Below are positions 35,446-46,282 of a stretch of 64,000 nucleotides of DNA, one piece after another (the stretch's first letter is position 1; every line of letters begins with the position of its first letter). Location: the NCBI GenBank assembly GCA_029891345.1, contig CM057000.1, forward strand, positions 137,376,663-137,440,662. Direction: 5' to 3'. Below the pieces are notes generated by a model. It saw nothing but the letters and a program-made list of their open reading frames with translations. It did no database searches and had not been told where the DNA came from. Position numbers and translations under genes: made by a program. Source of the stretch: Dryococelus australis. Taxonomy: Eukaryota > Arthropoda > Insecta > Phasmatodea > Phasmatidae.

Positions 35446-35580
35446 GAAGATGCCATTGGTCGTCGGGTTTTCTCGGGGAATTTCCAGTTTCTCCCGCCCT
35501 TTCATTCCGGCGCTGCTCCATACTCATCGACTCTCAATACCTCGATGTTAAGCACCGTCCAAATCTCTTTACTCACTTAT
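35446..35580 (+). mobile_element. tRNA-derived SINE, 5'-truncated
   Basis: Begins within the body at GTGCAGGAAGATGCCATTGG and continues through CGTCGGGTTTTCTCGGGGAA and TTTCATTCCGGCGCTGCTCC to AAATCTCTTTACTCAC. The tRNA head is absent. Confidence 0.85.
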
Positions 35581-35698
35581 TATGGTCTACTACGAATCCC
35601 CATTTAGAATATTTACGCTGCCTGATAAAATAAGTAAATCACCCCGAAGAAATGGTTCATTATTGGACGTAGTTTGTTGTGCAATCTATAGGCTGTTC

Positions 35699-36109
35699 AC
35701 GGTAAAGTGAGCACTTTTGAAAGCCCTGCTTAGTATCTACTTGTATGCACTTTGTATATTCTTCCGCCATATGTAAAATTAACATTGTCATAGGCCTCAT
35801 CGCTTTATTCATGCGACGGTCAAGTAAAACTGCGAAATCATTAGTAAAGTAGATATGTTACAAATCTGCTAATTTCAATACTTCGATGCATTAAACAAAC
35901 AGAAAGCGAAAGAAATAATTGGAGTTGCCAAAAATGGTTACCTAATACATTTTATTCGACGTTAAGATATGGAACTTCTTCCCATCCATCGTTACCAACG
36001 TTACTGTGCGCATGTCACTAAGTGCGCCCGTCAAATTATATGTAGGTAGGGGCAGTAACTTTTTTCCAAGGATGATTTTAAAAATGCTTACTTTATCGTG
36101 AACAGCCTT
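35699..36109. mobile_element. GTTCACGG-family MITE, type A (411 bp)
   Basis: The left end is TAGGCTGTTCACGGTAAAG, the family's cleanest, continuing GTGAGCACTTTTGAAAGCCC. The right end is ACTTTATCGTGAACAGCCTT. TA precedes it (35697-35698) and GA follows. Type A interior throughout. Confidence 0.92.
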
Positions 36110-36145
36110 GAACTGTCATTGGTGTGGAGATGACTATAGTTGCTA

Positions 36146-36557
36146 GAAGCCGTTCACGGTAAAGAGAACACTTTTAAAACCAACCTTTGAAAAATGCTGC
36201 TGCCCCTTCCTGCGGATACTTTAAAGGTCACGTTTAGTGTCAAGCGCTCAGTAAAGTTGGCAACGGTGGAGAGAACGTAGTTCCTTGAGTTAACGTTAAA
36301 TTACAAGTGTCCAGAAAACATTTCTGATAACTAAAATATTTTATTTTACTTTTGTTTTTTTTATGCACATGAGTGTACCAATAAAAAAATTCGTAAAATG
36401 TTTACCTTTACAAAAAAATTACAGTTCCTTGACCGACGCGCGAATATGGTGATCATGGTAACGCTATTTGTACATATAGTGGATGAATACACAATGTGCG
36501 TACAATTAGATCTTAGGCAGGGTTTTCAAAAATACAAATTCTATCATGATCAGCCTA
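36146..36557. mobile_element. GTTCACGG-family MITE, type C (412 bp)
   Basis: The left end has GCCGTTCACGGTAAAGAG and the right end ATCATGATCAGCCTA followed by TA. The interior differs from A and B: ACCAACCTTTGAAAAATGCT and AAAGTTGGCAACGGTGGAGA. A partial relative lies at 40947-41200. Confidence 0.65.
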
Positions 36558-37815
36558 TATGATCATTACCGTCAAAACAGCAACAAAACCACGACAGCTG
36601 TTCTACCGTGAGCATAACGATAGTGTTTAAGCGGCCTCCCTAGTTTTTTTGCGGGTTTCATTGTTAGCAGTTTTGTCTATACTAACTTAAAAAAAAAAAA
36701 AGCTATGAAACATTTCAATGGTAATTATTTTTCAGAACGAAAATTAAAGTCGACATTTTTTGGCCCATTCATAAATTTGGTTATTGATAAATAAATGTGG
36801 TCGTTGAAAAAGGTCAAAATCAGTTGAAAATCAGCGTGAGTAGCCCTCTGTTTACCACATTAATTTTTCTGTAAAACGGTTTTAAACTACAGTGACAATG
36901 GTGTACCTCTTCTGATCAGATTTCTGTATAACGACCTCATAGTCACCACTTAAAATTCTGAGGTAGTAGAACACAAACCAAGCTTGTTCATAGTGTTACA
37001 TGTCGCTGGTCCGCGCCTCGGACGTTGGCTGCGCATCCCGCGCGAGCGAAGAGGACAGAAAGTCGTTATATGATAGCGGCGGCTGCGCGAGCGATGGGTG
37101 ACCGCGTATCAGTTACAGAAAGTGAGACGTTTTGGCGATCTCTTTAGCTACGCATTCTGCTGGCCCTGGTTGTATTTATTTCTGCGTTTATCTGAAGAAT
37201 GGTCTTGATTACTGAACTCGTTGTCTCAGCACAACTCGGGGTGCGTTGAACCTTCCAGATGGTAGGGCCAACACTATAACTATTGCGACAGACCTCCGGG
37301 CCACAAGTTGAGTTGCGTGGTGTTGGAGTTGATCGAGTGAATGAGTGGCTGAGTTCCGAGCGATACAAGAATGAGCGGTGAGAGAAGTGGCCATTGGAAG
37401 GGAAGTCTGAGACTGCGAGTATCAAGCAGTGAAGAGTGCGGCTTGCAGACTGGTCTATTGTACTAGATACGTGAGTGAAAGACATTACAAATGATGGCCA
37501 CATATAGACTGAACGCATGTTAATAATGAATATGAGTTAATTGACTGTAACCCACAGAGACAAATATGAAGAACGTTAATTAGATTTGAAATAGGGATTA
37601 AATATTGCACTCACTGTTAAATTAAAGAGTAAAAGTGGAGACAGATAATTTAAATCTGTAAATAATAGCGGAGTGAATAAATTAACAATCAAATTTAGTT
37701 TCTTTTATGCTTTATTAAGACCTTCGTCCATTACGAACTCAGATACAGCCCTCAGGCGTCCGCGTGTAACAGTGCTATTCCCCATCGTCATCGCGATGCT
37801 TCCTTATGGCCGGAT
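36558..37815. other. No gene seen; GC-rich patch at 36.99-37.48 kb
   Basis: CpG-rich sequence at about 36990-37130 (CGCGCGAGCG, GCGGCGGCTGCGCGAGCGAT) leads into a moderately GC-rich stretch with minus-strand frames (37144-37518) lacking known motifs. It could be a small CpG island. Confidence 0.45.
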
Positions 37816-37827
37816 GTGACCTTGAGT

Positions 37828-38081
37828 GGGTGAAGAGATTCGGGTGGACCTTAACAGCGAGGTCTTGAGAGCAAGTGAGGGTGATTGAGTTGAGTATGTA
37901 GCAGCGCCGGAATGAGATGGCGGGGTAAACGGGAGATCCCCGAGAAAACCCGCTGACCGGTGGCATCGTCCGGCCCGATTCCCACATGCGAAAATGCCCG
38001 GGGAGTGACCTGGTCGAGGATTGAACCCGGTTCGCCTAGGCGGGAGGCGAGCAGGATAACCGCCCAGCCACCGCGGCCCCC
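37828..38081 (-). mobile_element. tRNA-derived SINE, full length with target duplication
   Basis: This is the reference copy (254 bp). GTGACCTTGAGT is duplicated perfectly at 37816-37827 and 38082-38093. On the minus strand it opens with GGGGGCCGCGGTGGCTGGGC (A box region), has the B box GGGTTCAATCC, then the family body (CGGGCCGGACGATGCCACCG; AGCGGGTTTTCTCGGGGATC; TCATTCCGGCGCTGCTACAT). The 12-bp duplication fits LINE-driven target-primed insertion. There is no poly(A) tail; it ends in CGAATCTCTTCACCC, so tail recognition by a partner LINE is sequence-specific or unknown. Confidence 0.95.
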
Positions 38082-38093
38082 GTGACCTTGAGT

Positions 38094-38501
38094 AGTTTGA
38101 TAATTTTACTAGGAATTCCGGAGCCTCGGATTTGGCACAACGAGGAAAGGTCGCCGAGCACGGAGTATTCCAGACATAAATATACGGAGTTAGATATGGG
38201 CAGCTTCGTCGAGTATACATGAGGCCCGGGAGTGGTAATTTTGAAGGGGGGGGGGGGGGTTAAGGAAGGCATCATAATTGCCAGACATGTGGGGTATTCC
38301 GACGTCACAGTGGCCGGATGTTGGAACCACTGTGTACGTGAAAGCACCCACGCGTATCTTGGCAAGATTTCGACAGGCCCGCGAAAGTAGCGCGTGTTTA
38401 CCTTTGACTACGCGCCCTTCCGCCATCAGCTGATAGGCCACGTGGTGACCGTGTTGTTTATTTTCGTGCTGTCATTGCCAGCGGATCCCTTCGTTAAATG
38501 C
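38094..38501. other. No gene seen; G14 run
   Basis: Moderately GC-rich with a run of about fourteen G near 38246-38260. Open frames on the minus strand overlap the adjacent SINE and show no known domain. Confidence 0.45.
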
Positions 38502-38550
38502 TATTCGCGTTAAAGTGGGCACTTTTGAAACCTCTCTCATCTGGAATAAT
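38502..38550. mobile_element. GTTCACGG-like MITE left end fragment
   Basis: TATTCGCGTTAAAGTGGGCA followed by CTTTTGAAACCTCTC resembles the family TIR and also the arm of the foldback at 44446-44991. No matching right end was found. Confidence 0.45.
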
Positions 38551-40453
38551 AGTATACTAGTATATCTTATTTTTGCCTTAGACATTAACTTTCGGTGGCG
38601 GTGGATCATACCTAATGTTTTTATGACTTTACAAGGCAAAATTTATTTTAAAAGGGGCTTAAGGGACAAAACATGGATTGCAATATTCAATGACAAAATC
38701 TTGCGCTTCTTTTGTTTGGCACTGAGTAATCTTAGGCTAGTAAACGTCATTTTGCTCTCAAACATCTTTTTTTTGTGAGTGAAATAATGACTGACTATTA
38801 AAAAAAATTCAAGTTGTCGGAAAATGTATGTGGCGCGAGCCTGTCGCGGACGACGGCCAATTGATTAGTTATGGTGTCAAGTACTACCTTTTGTTTACCA
38901 GATATGCTGATGTTGAAGCCATTTATACCATAACTTTCCCGAGATGAAGCAAAGAATTCTAGCAAGCAATAAGCAACAAAATAAATTAAATACATTTCTG
39001 AACGTACTAGAGAGCGTTAGAGAACCTCTGAACTACACAAGGGCAAACATTTCGAGAGTTTTTTTTTTTCCACGCAAACGCGTTTAAAGAAGCGGCGTGC
39101 AACCCTTCCCCTCTCCTTGCTAACCATAAGTTACTGTTAGCGCAATAAACAACCGATAAAGATATTTCAGCTAAAGAATAATTGTCTCTGTTTCGAGGGG
39201 GAAAATCTAGGGCAAGACAAGGAAATATATTTGTGTGTGCCCAATATGTACTGAACTCAACATAAAATAAAATATACAACGAGAATTTCGCGGCAGAAAG
39301 ACAAGAGCTTGTATTTAAAAGTGGTAGATTACAAAGTCTTGATATTTCATTTAAAGTGCTCTGGTATTGCCTTTATTGGGTGAAAACTAGACCCACACGT
39401 TTTAGGTATGAGGTTTTGATTCCAATAAGCTCCAATGTATTGGTTATTTTCAATGTGAAATATGACAACTTGGATGCTTCTGTGTGTGTGTGTGCGTGTG
39501 TGTGTGTGTGCGTGTGTGTGTGTGTGTGTGTGGGGGGGGGGTTCTTATAACCGTATTCTCCACCTGACTCCATTTATATTTCATTTTATATGAAACCACA
39601 GAAAAATTAAATTGAGGAAATACAACAGTATTGTAATTGTGGTGAACACACATTTAATTTTTATTGTCAAAGATAACAAAACAAGCATTTAATTTTGTAC
39701 GTTCTGCCTTTTTTGTTCGCCGCACAAAAAAAAAGGCTCTATAAATTTCTACAGAAAAGTTGGTAGCTATATTTTTTTGATTATGTGATATATTTTGAAC
39801 ATACCTCATTGTTACACAAGGATGTGGGATTTATTATAAGTTTTATTTATATATTTTGACTACAGCCATCCTGGCTCATTTTTCGTGTTTGTTTCACGTC
39901 TCAGAATGGGTTTCCTTTGACGACATATTGTAGCAATAGTGTATGTTCAAAATATTTCATTTAATGGTTACCCCTATTGCAAGAATCTCATTGTGCATAA
40001 CACAAACACCACATAACCAATTTCTGCTCTACCTTAGGGGAAAAAAAGTACGCCTGACTATTTATTTCTACTCCTGCTGGAAGCAGGTGTATTTAGAATG
40101 AAGATTTATTCAAAACACCCCCGTCTGTAATACCTGTTTGTTCTTCTCTCCCCGTTCTGTCTACTGTCATGTCAAAGTCGCGCGCCTGGATTGGGCACCA
40201 GATTTGTATTATCCTTCCGCCAAACAACGTCAGCCTATCCCCCCCCCCCCCCCCCCATTTAAAACCCGACAACTCAACGCCGATCTCATACGTTCTTCGC
40301 GTCTATCCATCACGACCCCTCAGGTGATAAAGTGCTGCAACAAACCTAACGATAGTGTACTGCGGGTGGCGGTACAACACCCGCAGGCGTTACACTTGCT
40401 CATACCGTACCGCTCATTGCATGTCTACCATTACAATGCTATTTTATTTTATA
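38551..40453. other. No gene seen
   Basis: AT-rich, interrupted by a (TG)n repeat (39481-39541) and a run of about sixteen C (40241-40256). Short frames only. Confidence 0.5.
39481..39541. repeat. (TG)n microsatellite ending in a G run
   Basis: About 52 bp of TG repeats with CG interruptions, then nine G. Confidence 0.95.
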
Positions 40454-40686
40454 TACTGTTGTCGGTAAGGCGATCACTTTTGAGGCCCTAGTTACTTTTT
40501 CCTTTCAGCCATTTTTATCGTTCAACGACCTGTTCTGAATAAATATTGCCTGTAAGTAATAAACACAGTGCGTATATTCGACCGCACACGGAATTTAAGG
40601 TCTAAGGCTGAAATAAAATATATTTATTGACTATTATTCCAAATGAGAGGGCTTTCAAAAGTTCTCACTTTACCATGGATAGCCTA
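40454..40686. mobile_element. GTTCACGG-family MITE, type B (233 bp)
   Basis: Matches 31225-31460: GGCCCTAGTTACTTTTTCC, TAAGTAATAAACACAGTG, ATATATTTATTG. Ends are eroded (TACTGTTGTCGGTAAGG; right end CTTTACCATGGATAGCCTA). Confidence 0.82.
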
Positions 40687-40946
40687 TTTTGATGTGAGTA
40701 ATATTACAACAAACTACAAAATTAAATTTGCCTTGTATTTTTAAATTAAGTAGGGTTTAAAAAATTAAACATATTACTATTGCGGCATCGGGCTTGTTAC
40801 GATATTTAATTACTGGAATTTATTATTTAATAATAAGTTGGAAAAATTTTCTGTGGTTCAAGGAAGTCCTGTGTTCTGATGGTTAGGATCATCTTTTTAC
40901 TTCACCACATTCCGATGGTTTCATAACGGCCGCGGACGATCTTATA

Positions 40947-41200
40947 TAGGCCGTACACGATTAATTGAGAACTTTTAATATCAACCTTTGTAAAATATTG
41001 CTGGCGCTACTTGCATATATTTTAACTGGCACACTGACCGCCATGCTCCCAGTTAAGTTGGCACCAACTGAGGGAATGTAGTTATATGCCTTAATTTTTA
41101 ATTTAAAATCTTAAGGCAAACGTTTGTTAATACTGAAGTAATCTATTTTGCCTTGTTCCTTTTTAATAAATATAAGTAACAAGAAGTTACTGCTATAACT
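40947..41200. mobile_element. GTTCACGG-family MITE, type C, right end lost
   Basis: The left end TAGGCCGTACACGATTAATT is followed by ATCAACCTTTGTAAAATATTG and AGTTAAGTTGGCACCAAC, which match the interior of 36146-36557. No right TIR is visible; the end is approximate. Confidence 0.6.
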
Positions 41201-41340
41201 CAACATGGGTGCAATTAAATTCTTAATAATTTTTTTTTAGTTGAGTTGGCATGCAGTACTTGTCGTTTCGTTGGAAGCAATATCATTAGAAATGAAACCA
41301 GAATCACATGCAACAGTCGTGAGGCAATTACAAACAAACA

Positions 41341-41412
41341 CGTGCCTTATCCGGGACTCGAACCCATAAAACCTCGTACTATAAGATAGCGTGCAAACCA
41401 AAGCATTATGTA
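41341..41412 (-). mobile_element. tRNA-like head of a second SINE family (candidate)
   Basis: The minus strand reads TGCTTTGGTTTGCACGCTAT and ends GGGTTCGAGTCCCGG, a perfect B box at tRNA-like spacing. The anticodon arm is not convincing, so a functional tRNA is unlikely. A derived SINE head is the best guess. Confidence 0.4.
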
Positions 41413-41489
41413 GGTCGGATTCGGAGCATCTACTTCGGATTCAATCAGTCTAATGTTTCGAATGATAGCGATTACTAATCTAAATCATT

Positions 41490-42420
41490 TACGGGTCCGT
41501 TATTTTGAAAATAAGTGACTGAGTTACTTAAAACCTGACAGTTTGAATGACCTACCATTGCGCTAACTGTGTTAAGAATTTGGCGTAAAACGGTTAGTTA
41601 GTCCCTGAGATATGGCATAAAACCTCCATATTTCTCATGTGACAATCTTAATTAATGGCGGAAATAAAAGTTATATATTAGCACATTCGATGATTGCACA
41701 CCACCAGTATGCAAAGTTACGTTGAACTCGGTAACATAGTTCCGTACATATAGCACACTATAACTAAAATTATTTTATAGCCGCCTCTATAAAAATAAAT
41801 GCCTGCCACTCATAACAAATACATATATTTGTATGGCCTACTACAGTACAACTTATTCGCCAAATTTGGTCACAATAGGTTATTTGTTTCCCAAGATATG
41901 ACATTAAAACTAATTTTTTATTGTGGGGCTAACTTTCAAAATGACAAATAAATGAGGCTCTGTATAGGAAAATCTGACTGTTGTAATATATAGTGACAGC
42001 ATACAAAGTTAAGTTGTGTTTTGTTTCTTTAGTAAAATACACTGAGCTAAAATATCTAAATAGTCACCATTTGGAAAATAAGTGCCTGACCTACTTAAAA
42101 CAGTGCCAGTTTAGATCACCTACTGCAGTGCTATTTGTTTGCCAAATTTTGAAGTAATCTGTGTATTATTTCCCAAGATATTACATAAAATCTTAGTTTT
42201 TTTCATGTGGCATTACTTACACAATGACGCACAAATCATGCTCCATGAGGACACACTTGATAGCTGTAATATACTGGCAACATACAAAATTTTGTTTGGA
42301 TACATTACATGGTTTCGACGATATAGCATTCTAAGCTAAAATGTTTATATGCCTAGTATTTTGAAAATAATTGTCTGGTGTACTTAAAACACGCCATTTT
42401 AAATCATCTGTGCAGTACTA
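41490..42420. repeat. Diverged tandem array, about 285-bp units
   Basis: Four anchors recur at near-constant spacing: TTTTGAAAATAAGTGACTGA (about 41502), ATAAAAATAAATGCCTGCC (about 41790), TTTGGAAAATAAGTGCCTGA (about 42068) and TTTTGAAAATAATTGTCTGG (about 42358). Between them a second motif recurs: GCCAAATTTGG/GCCAAATTTTGAAG, then TTTCCCAAGATATKACAT. Roughly three units plus a partial are present, strongly diverged, so the array is old. Confidence 0.8.
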
Positions 42421-42504
42421 ATGGTCTACAATTATTATTTTGTCACAAAAAGAAACAACATCGACAAAAATGCAGCTTCTAGGAGAATCGAATCCGAGAC
42501 TTAA

Positions 42505-42856
42505 GGGGGTAGTATCCACTCCATCTTCGAATTTTCTTACAAATATTCGTAATGAAAATGTATGACCAGAAATATAAAAAATCAAAGCTAGACATGACAT
42601 TGACGACTACTTAACGAATTTCTTTTAATTCGTAGGGTTTCAAATATACCTGTGGGAGTGAAATGATTGAATAATTAGATAATGTTTGATTACGGTTACA
42701 GATGTGACACGAATCATGTAAGAAAAATAATTAGGATTTATAAATAACTGTTAAAATGTTCCCTGTGTCATGACTAGCTTGGTTTTTAAATATTGAATCC
42801 GAAAATTAAGTTAATGAGGAAATACGTAAATCCAAGATGGCGAGGATGCTTCCCCC
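42505..42856. mobile_element. piggyBac-like MITE with TTAA duplication (352 bp)
   Basis: The left end GGGGGTAGTATCCACTCC is mirrored by the right end (reverse complement GGGGGAAGCATCCTCGCC), and the inverted repeat continues through CATCTTSG for about 25 bp. TTAA lies directly outside both ends (42501-42504 and 42857-42860). TTAA specificity is characteristic of piggyBac-type transposition. No transposase is encoded. Confidence 0.88.
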
Positions 42857-43002
42857 TTAAGTTCTCAAATTTACGTAACCCGAATCAGTACCAACGGCTC
42901 TGTCATAACATGTCTGACTGTGGTTAATATTATTGGTATTCACTACGACGTGGCGACAAACTTTAGTTCTTTCGTTACATGGAAACGCTTTAAGGTTTAT
43001 GT

Positions 43003-43003
43003 A

Positions 43004-43083
<80 letters not shown>
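43003..43083. repeat. (TA)n microsatellite
   Basis: About 80 bp of TA dinucleotides with one TG interruption. Confidence 0.95.
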
Positions 43084-43088
<5 letters not shown>

Positions 43089-43199
43089 TGCGCACGTTAA
43101 CTGTTTTGCAGGGTTTGCGAGCTGGTCTAAGCTACATATAGTTCTCATCATATGCTTCAAAATTGAAATACAGTAGTTTTATTTTAAGAGGTTATCGCT

Positions 43200-43487
43200 G
43201 TTCACTATTACTGTGCTATTTGAATTTTTATTATTTAAAAAATTGCTTTTTCTCTAATCCTGCTCAAAATGTGTACATAATATAAAACCACTGATCATTT
43301 TCAGATTTAATACTGTTTGAGCTATCATATTTCTGTTTCGCCTTTTGTTAATATAACTAGATTTTCTTTTTCTTTATGTGTACGTATGTGTACACTATGT
43401 TATGCCTGGTTAAGTTTAAGATAAGGCATTAAAGCCTTAATTTCACCAGTATAAATAAAGACGAAATAAATAAATACATAAATAAAC
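43200..43487 (+). mobile_element. LINE-like 3' end, copy 1
   Basis: Aligns with 43820-44087 through CTGATCATTTTCAGATTTAA and GGCATTAAAGCCTTAATTTC, ending in CCAGTATAAATAAAGACG with AAATAAATAAATA tail. Short tandem AAATA-type tails after a conserved 3' UTR are typical of non-LTR retrotransposons. No reverse transcriptase frame remains, so copies are 5'-truncated. Family not assigned. Confidence 0.6.
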
Positions 43488-43819
43488 GTACGGAAATTTT
43501 CAAAAGTGCTCTTAGCATAATTATTCTGTAGTTTTTTAATATTTTTCTTAAATATTTATATACTATACCTATCCCTGTTGGCTTATACATTCACTTTAAT
43601 CAATGTGTAAATTCTTGCTGTCCATTCCTCAATTTATTTTAATGTGTTGCTGCATTCAATTTTCATTATATATAAGTGTTTATTATAGATCTGTTTATTT
43701 ATTTCAATGAGCTGAGATTAAATATGTTGTTTTTCTCTCAGGTACTTTATAGGTTATGCACATTTATATTTATGATTGGTAATGGAGATTATGAAACATA
43801 TTTTTGTATTATTGTAGAT

Positions 43820-44087
43820 CTATATTGTTGTGCTATAGTCATTTTTTTTTTGTTTTAAACATTGCCTTGTCTCTAGTCCTGCTCAAGATATGTAGGTACA
43901 TAATGTTAAATCACTGATCATTTTCAGATTTAATACTAGTTGATCTACCATATGTCTTTTCGCCTCTTGTTAATGCAAGCATTTTTTTTCTTGTTCTTCA
44001 TGTTTACGAATGGGTAAGTGTATGGGAAGGCATTGAAGCCTTAACTTCGCCAGTATAAATAAAGTCGAAATAAATAAATAAATTTCC
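43820..44087 (+). mobile_element. LINE-like 3' end, copy 2
   Basis: Same features as the copy at 43200-43487: CACTGATCATTTTCAGATTT, GGCATTGAAGCCTTAACTTC, GCCAGTATAAATAAAGTCG and an AAATAAATAAATAAA tail. Same orientation, about 0.6 kb downstream. Confidence 0.6.
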
Positions 44088-44445
44088 AATGCAAGTCAGT
44101 GCAAACTTGTGTTGGTTGGACATTTATTTAATTTCACAGAAACACAATATATTACTTCTTCTGTTATTTTGAGCGTAATACAACTTTTGGTTTGCGGCAA
44201 CATTACTTTAGACGCTTTATTAACATTAACACTTCAATAGAATATTTGCATTATGTCAATACAAGACTTTGTAAATGGTTATCATTATTAATTTTCTCAC
44301 AATATTATTAATTTAACAACAAAATTAATGTTTAAAAAACGCATGAGTGGTAATTTTAGAACACTAGACATTTCTCTGTTTAAGGAAATACAGGTCACTA
44401 CGTCCGCTGAATGTGATATTCATCTTTTTTTTTGGAATTTGGTTA

Positions 44446-44991
44446 TCTGAGAGAGGTTTCGAAAAGTGCCCTCTTAATGCAGTTCTTAGTTGTCAAATCA
44501 TTATAGTTTTCAAAATATAACACTCAAATTCCGACACAGGCGTGTTATAGGCAGGTTCGAAGTGTTGAAGTACAGTATAAGCGCGGCATGCTGCATTTGT
44601 GTAACAAGCTACGAAAGGAATAATAACAACTTTTCCTCTACAGTTTACGGTTTAAACTATTTATTAAATGAATGTTAACAGTTTCCCTTGAATGAACAAA
44701 AATATATTTACGACAAGTCTGACCCCTATTTTCAACAAAATTCAGAGTGCCAATACTCGCTCGCCTGTTTATAAATCACAATCATACTGAACCAGTATGT
44801 TCTGCACACTATACAGATTGCATTGAATGCAATTTGACTGGGGGAAAAAAAATATAGGAGCAAAGCCTAGCATGTTGCAGAATTCAGGAAATTAAGACTT
44901 TTGAGCGTCATATTTTGAAAACTATAATAATTTGACAACTAATAACTGGATTAAGGGGGCACTTTTCGAAAGCTTTTTCAGATAATGAAAT
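44446..44991. mobile_element. Foldback element with arms of about 85-90 bp
   Basis: The left arm (about 44446-44530) and right arm (about 44898-44991) are inverted copies, sharing TTTCGAAAAGTGCCC, TTAGTTGTCAAAT and ATTATAGTTTTCAAAATAT in mirror order. The interior of about 370 bp is non-coding. Boundaries are approximate and no target duplication was recognised. Confidence 0.8.
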
Positions 44992-45660
44992 AAGGTAACT
45001 GCAAAGCCCACCCAGGACGCGCCGTCGTCTTTTAGCCGCTGCGAGAGTTTCAAGGAGTTTGTAGACAAAGTTGCAAGCTTCCCCTTCGCCTCGATCTCGG
45101 GGACAACCTGTTGTGGCGGAGGAGACAGACGAGAGGGCATTTGTTAATGAAAAAATGAGAAGCAGGAGGCAGCGAGGGGCGCCTCGAGCGGGTAAACGAT
45201 CTCTTGTAACGTGGTCCGCTCTTAAAAGCCCTTCGACCGAAGGCGAAGCCAGCGGTGGAAGGGCGATTGTGGACACCGCACCCTTCTCCCGGGTATCTCC
45301 TCGAAAGGACTAGTGTCCTCATAACCGCCAGGTCACGTCCTGCGGAGAGAAGGACGCGGAGAGGGAAAGGGAAGGCACCTGGAGAGTCGCGCGGGCACTT
45401 TGCAGGGGTTTACGCGGGAGAGGCCGGCGCCCGCCGAAGGGAACGGCCTGGCAAATTGAAGCCGCGACGCTGCGCGTGTCCAGTGTCCAGGTAATATCGG
45501 GGGCCCTTCCTTTAACTCCGGTACTTTGCTGCCTCTTCTCGGAAGGCTGGTTTCGTCGGCGGAGGGTGAACCCAGTGTAGACTGAAGTGCTTACTCCTGT
45601 ATGCTGTCCTCGGGATTCGGAGTCCTGCACCGGTTGTTGATCGTGTCAAGAATTCTTATA
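44992..45660. other. CpG/GC-rich island
   Basis: Strongly GC- and CpG-rich relative to the AT-rich neighbourhood. Overlapping open frames on both strands (for example 45071-45313 and 45255-45494 plus, 45319-45630 minus) are what GC-rich DNA gives by chance, and no domain was recognised. A possible hairpin CCTTCGACCGAAGG lies near 45230. CCAG|GTAATA near 45490 resembles a splice donor. It could be a promoter or first exon of an unseen gene. Confidence 0.5.
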
Positions 45661-45963
45661 CCTCTTCACACTAGAGGTCCGTGCCGACGTTTGGTTGAGG
45701 CCCCCCTCCCCTTTTTTTTTTTTTTCAACATTGATGCACATCACGCCAAAGTTCACATTGTAATAGGCTTCTGAAATATTTTGAGGGCACTGATTATTAC
45801 TATCGAAACTCGTCAAAGAAAATACAATTCAATATCACCAATTCACTATAATGCCTTCTTTTGGTACATTAAACTGATAATTTGTGCCACAAATAGATAA
45901 ACCACAATCACGCTGATTGTATGCGTTCAATTCTACAACATGACAATGTATTCTGGTTAACTA
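45661..45963. other. No gene seen
   Basis: Contains a C8/T-rich run near 45703-45725. Otherwise AT-rich. Confidence 0.5.
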
Positions 45964-46282
45964 CATTGTAAAAATAAGTGTAAATTTGCACATACATATT
46001 TTTGGTAATTTTACATTTTGTATGTGTAATTGTACGTGTCATTTTACGCAAATATTCTTAATAATGAACAGAGTAATACATTTATTTGGTGAAAATACAT
46101 TCATGCATGACTTCATAATCACGACGTTGGTGTTAATTTACAAATTTTGGAGTATTTGTAAAAATACACCCACTTAATGTGTTAAAACTAAGTTATGTAT
46201 TTTTACTGTTACATAGTCGATGTATGAATACCCATTGCCATTGTATAGTTGTACGTCTCTTCAGTTGCGTAATTTTACAATG
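45964..46282. mobile_element. CATTGTAAAAAT-ended MITE (319 bp)
   Basis: The left end CATTGTAAAAAT and the right end AATTTTACAATG form an inverted repeat. TA precedes the left end; the right flank is not a clean TA. Ends resemble the TA MITEs at 16605 and 17455. Confidence 0.65.

Noticed and set aside
37775..38220. Protein-coding frames on the minus strand
   Set aside because: They are translations of the full-length SINE and its flank, with no domain.
45071..45630. Coding exons in the GC island
   Set aside because: Several overlapping frames on both strands are open, as expected from GC-rich DNA, and none shows a known domain.
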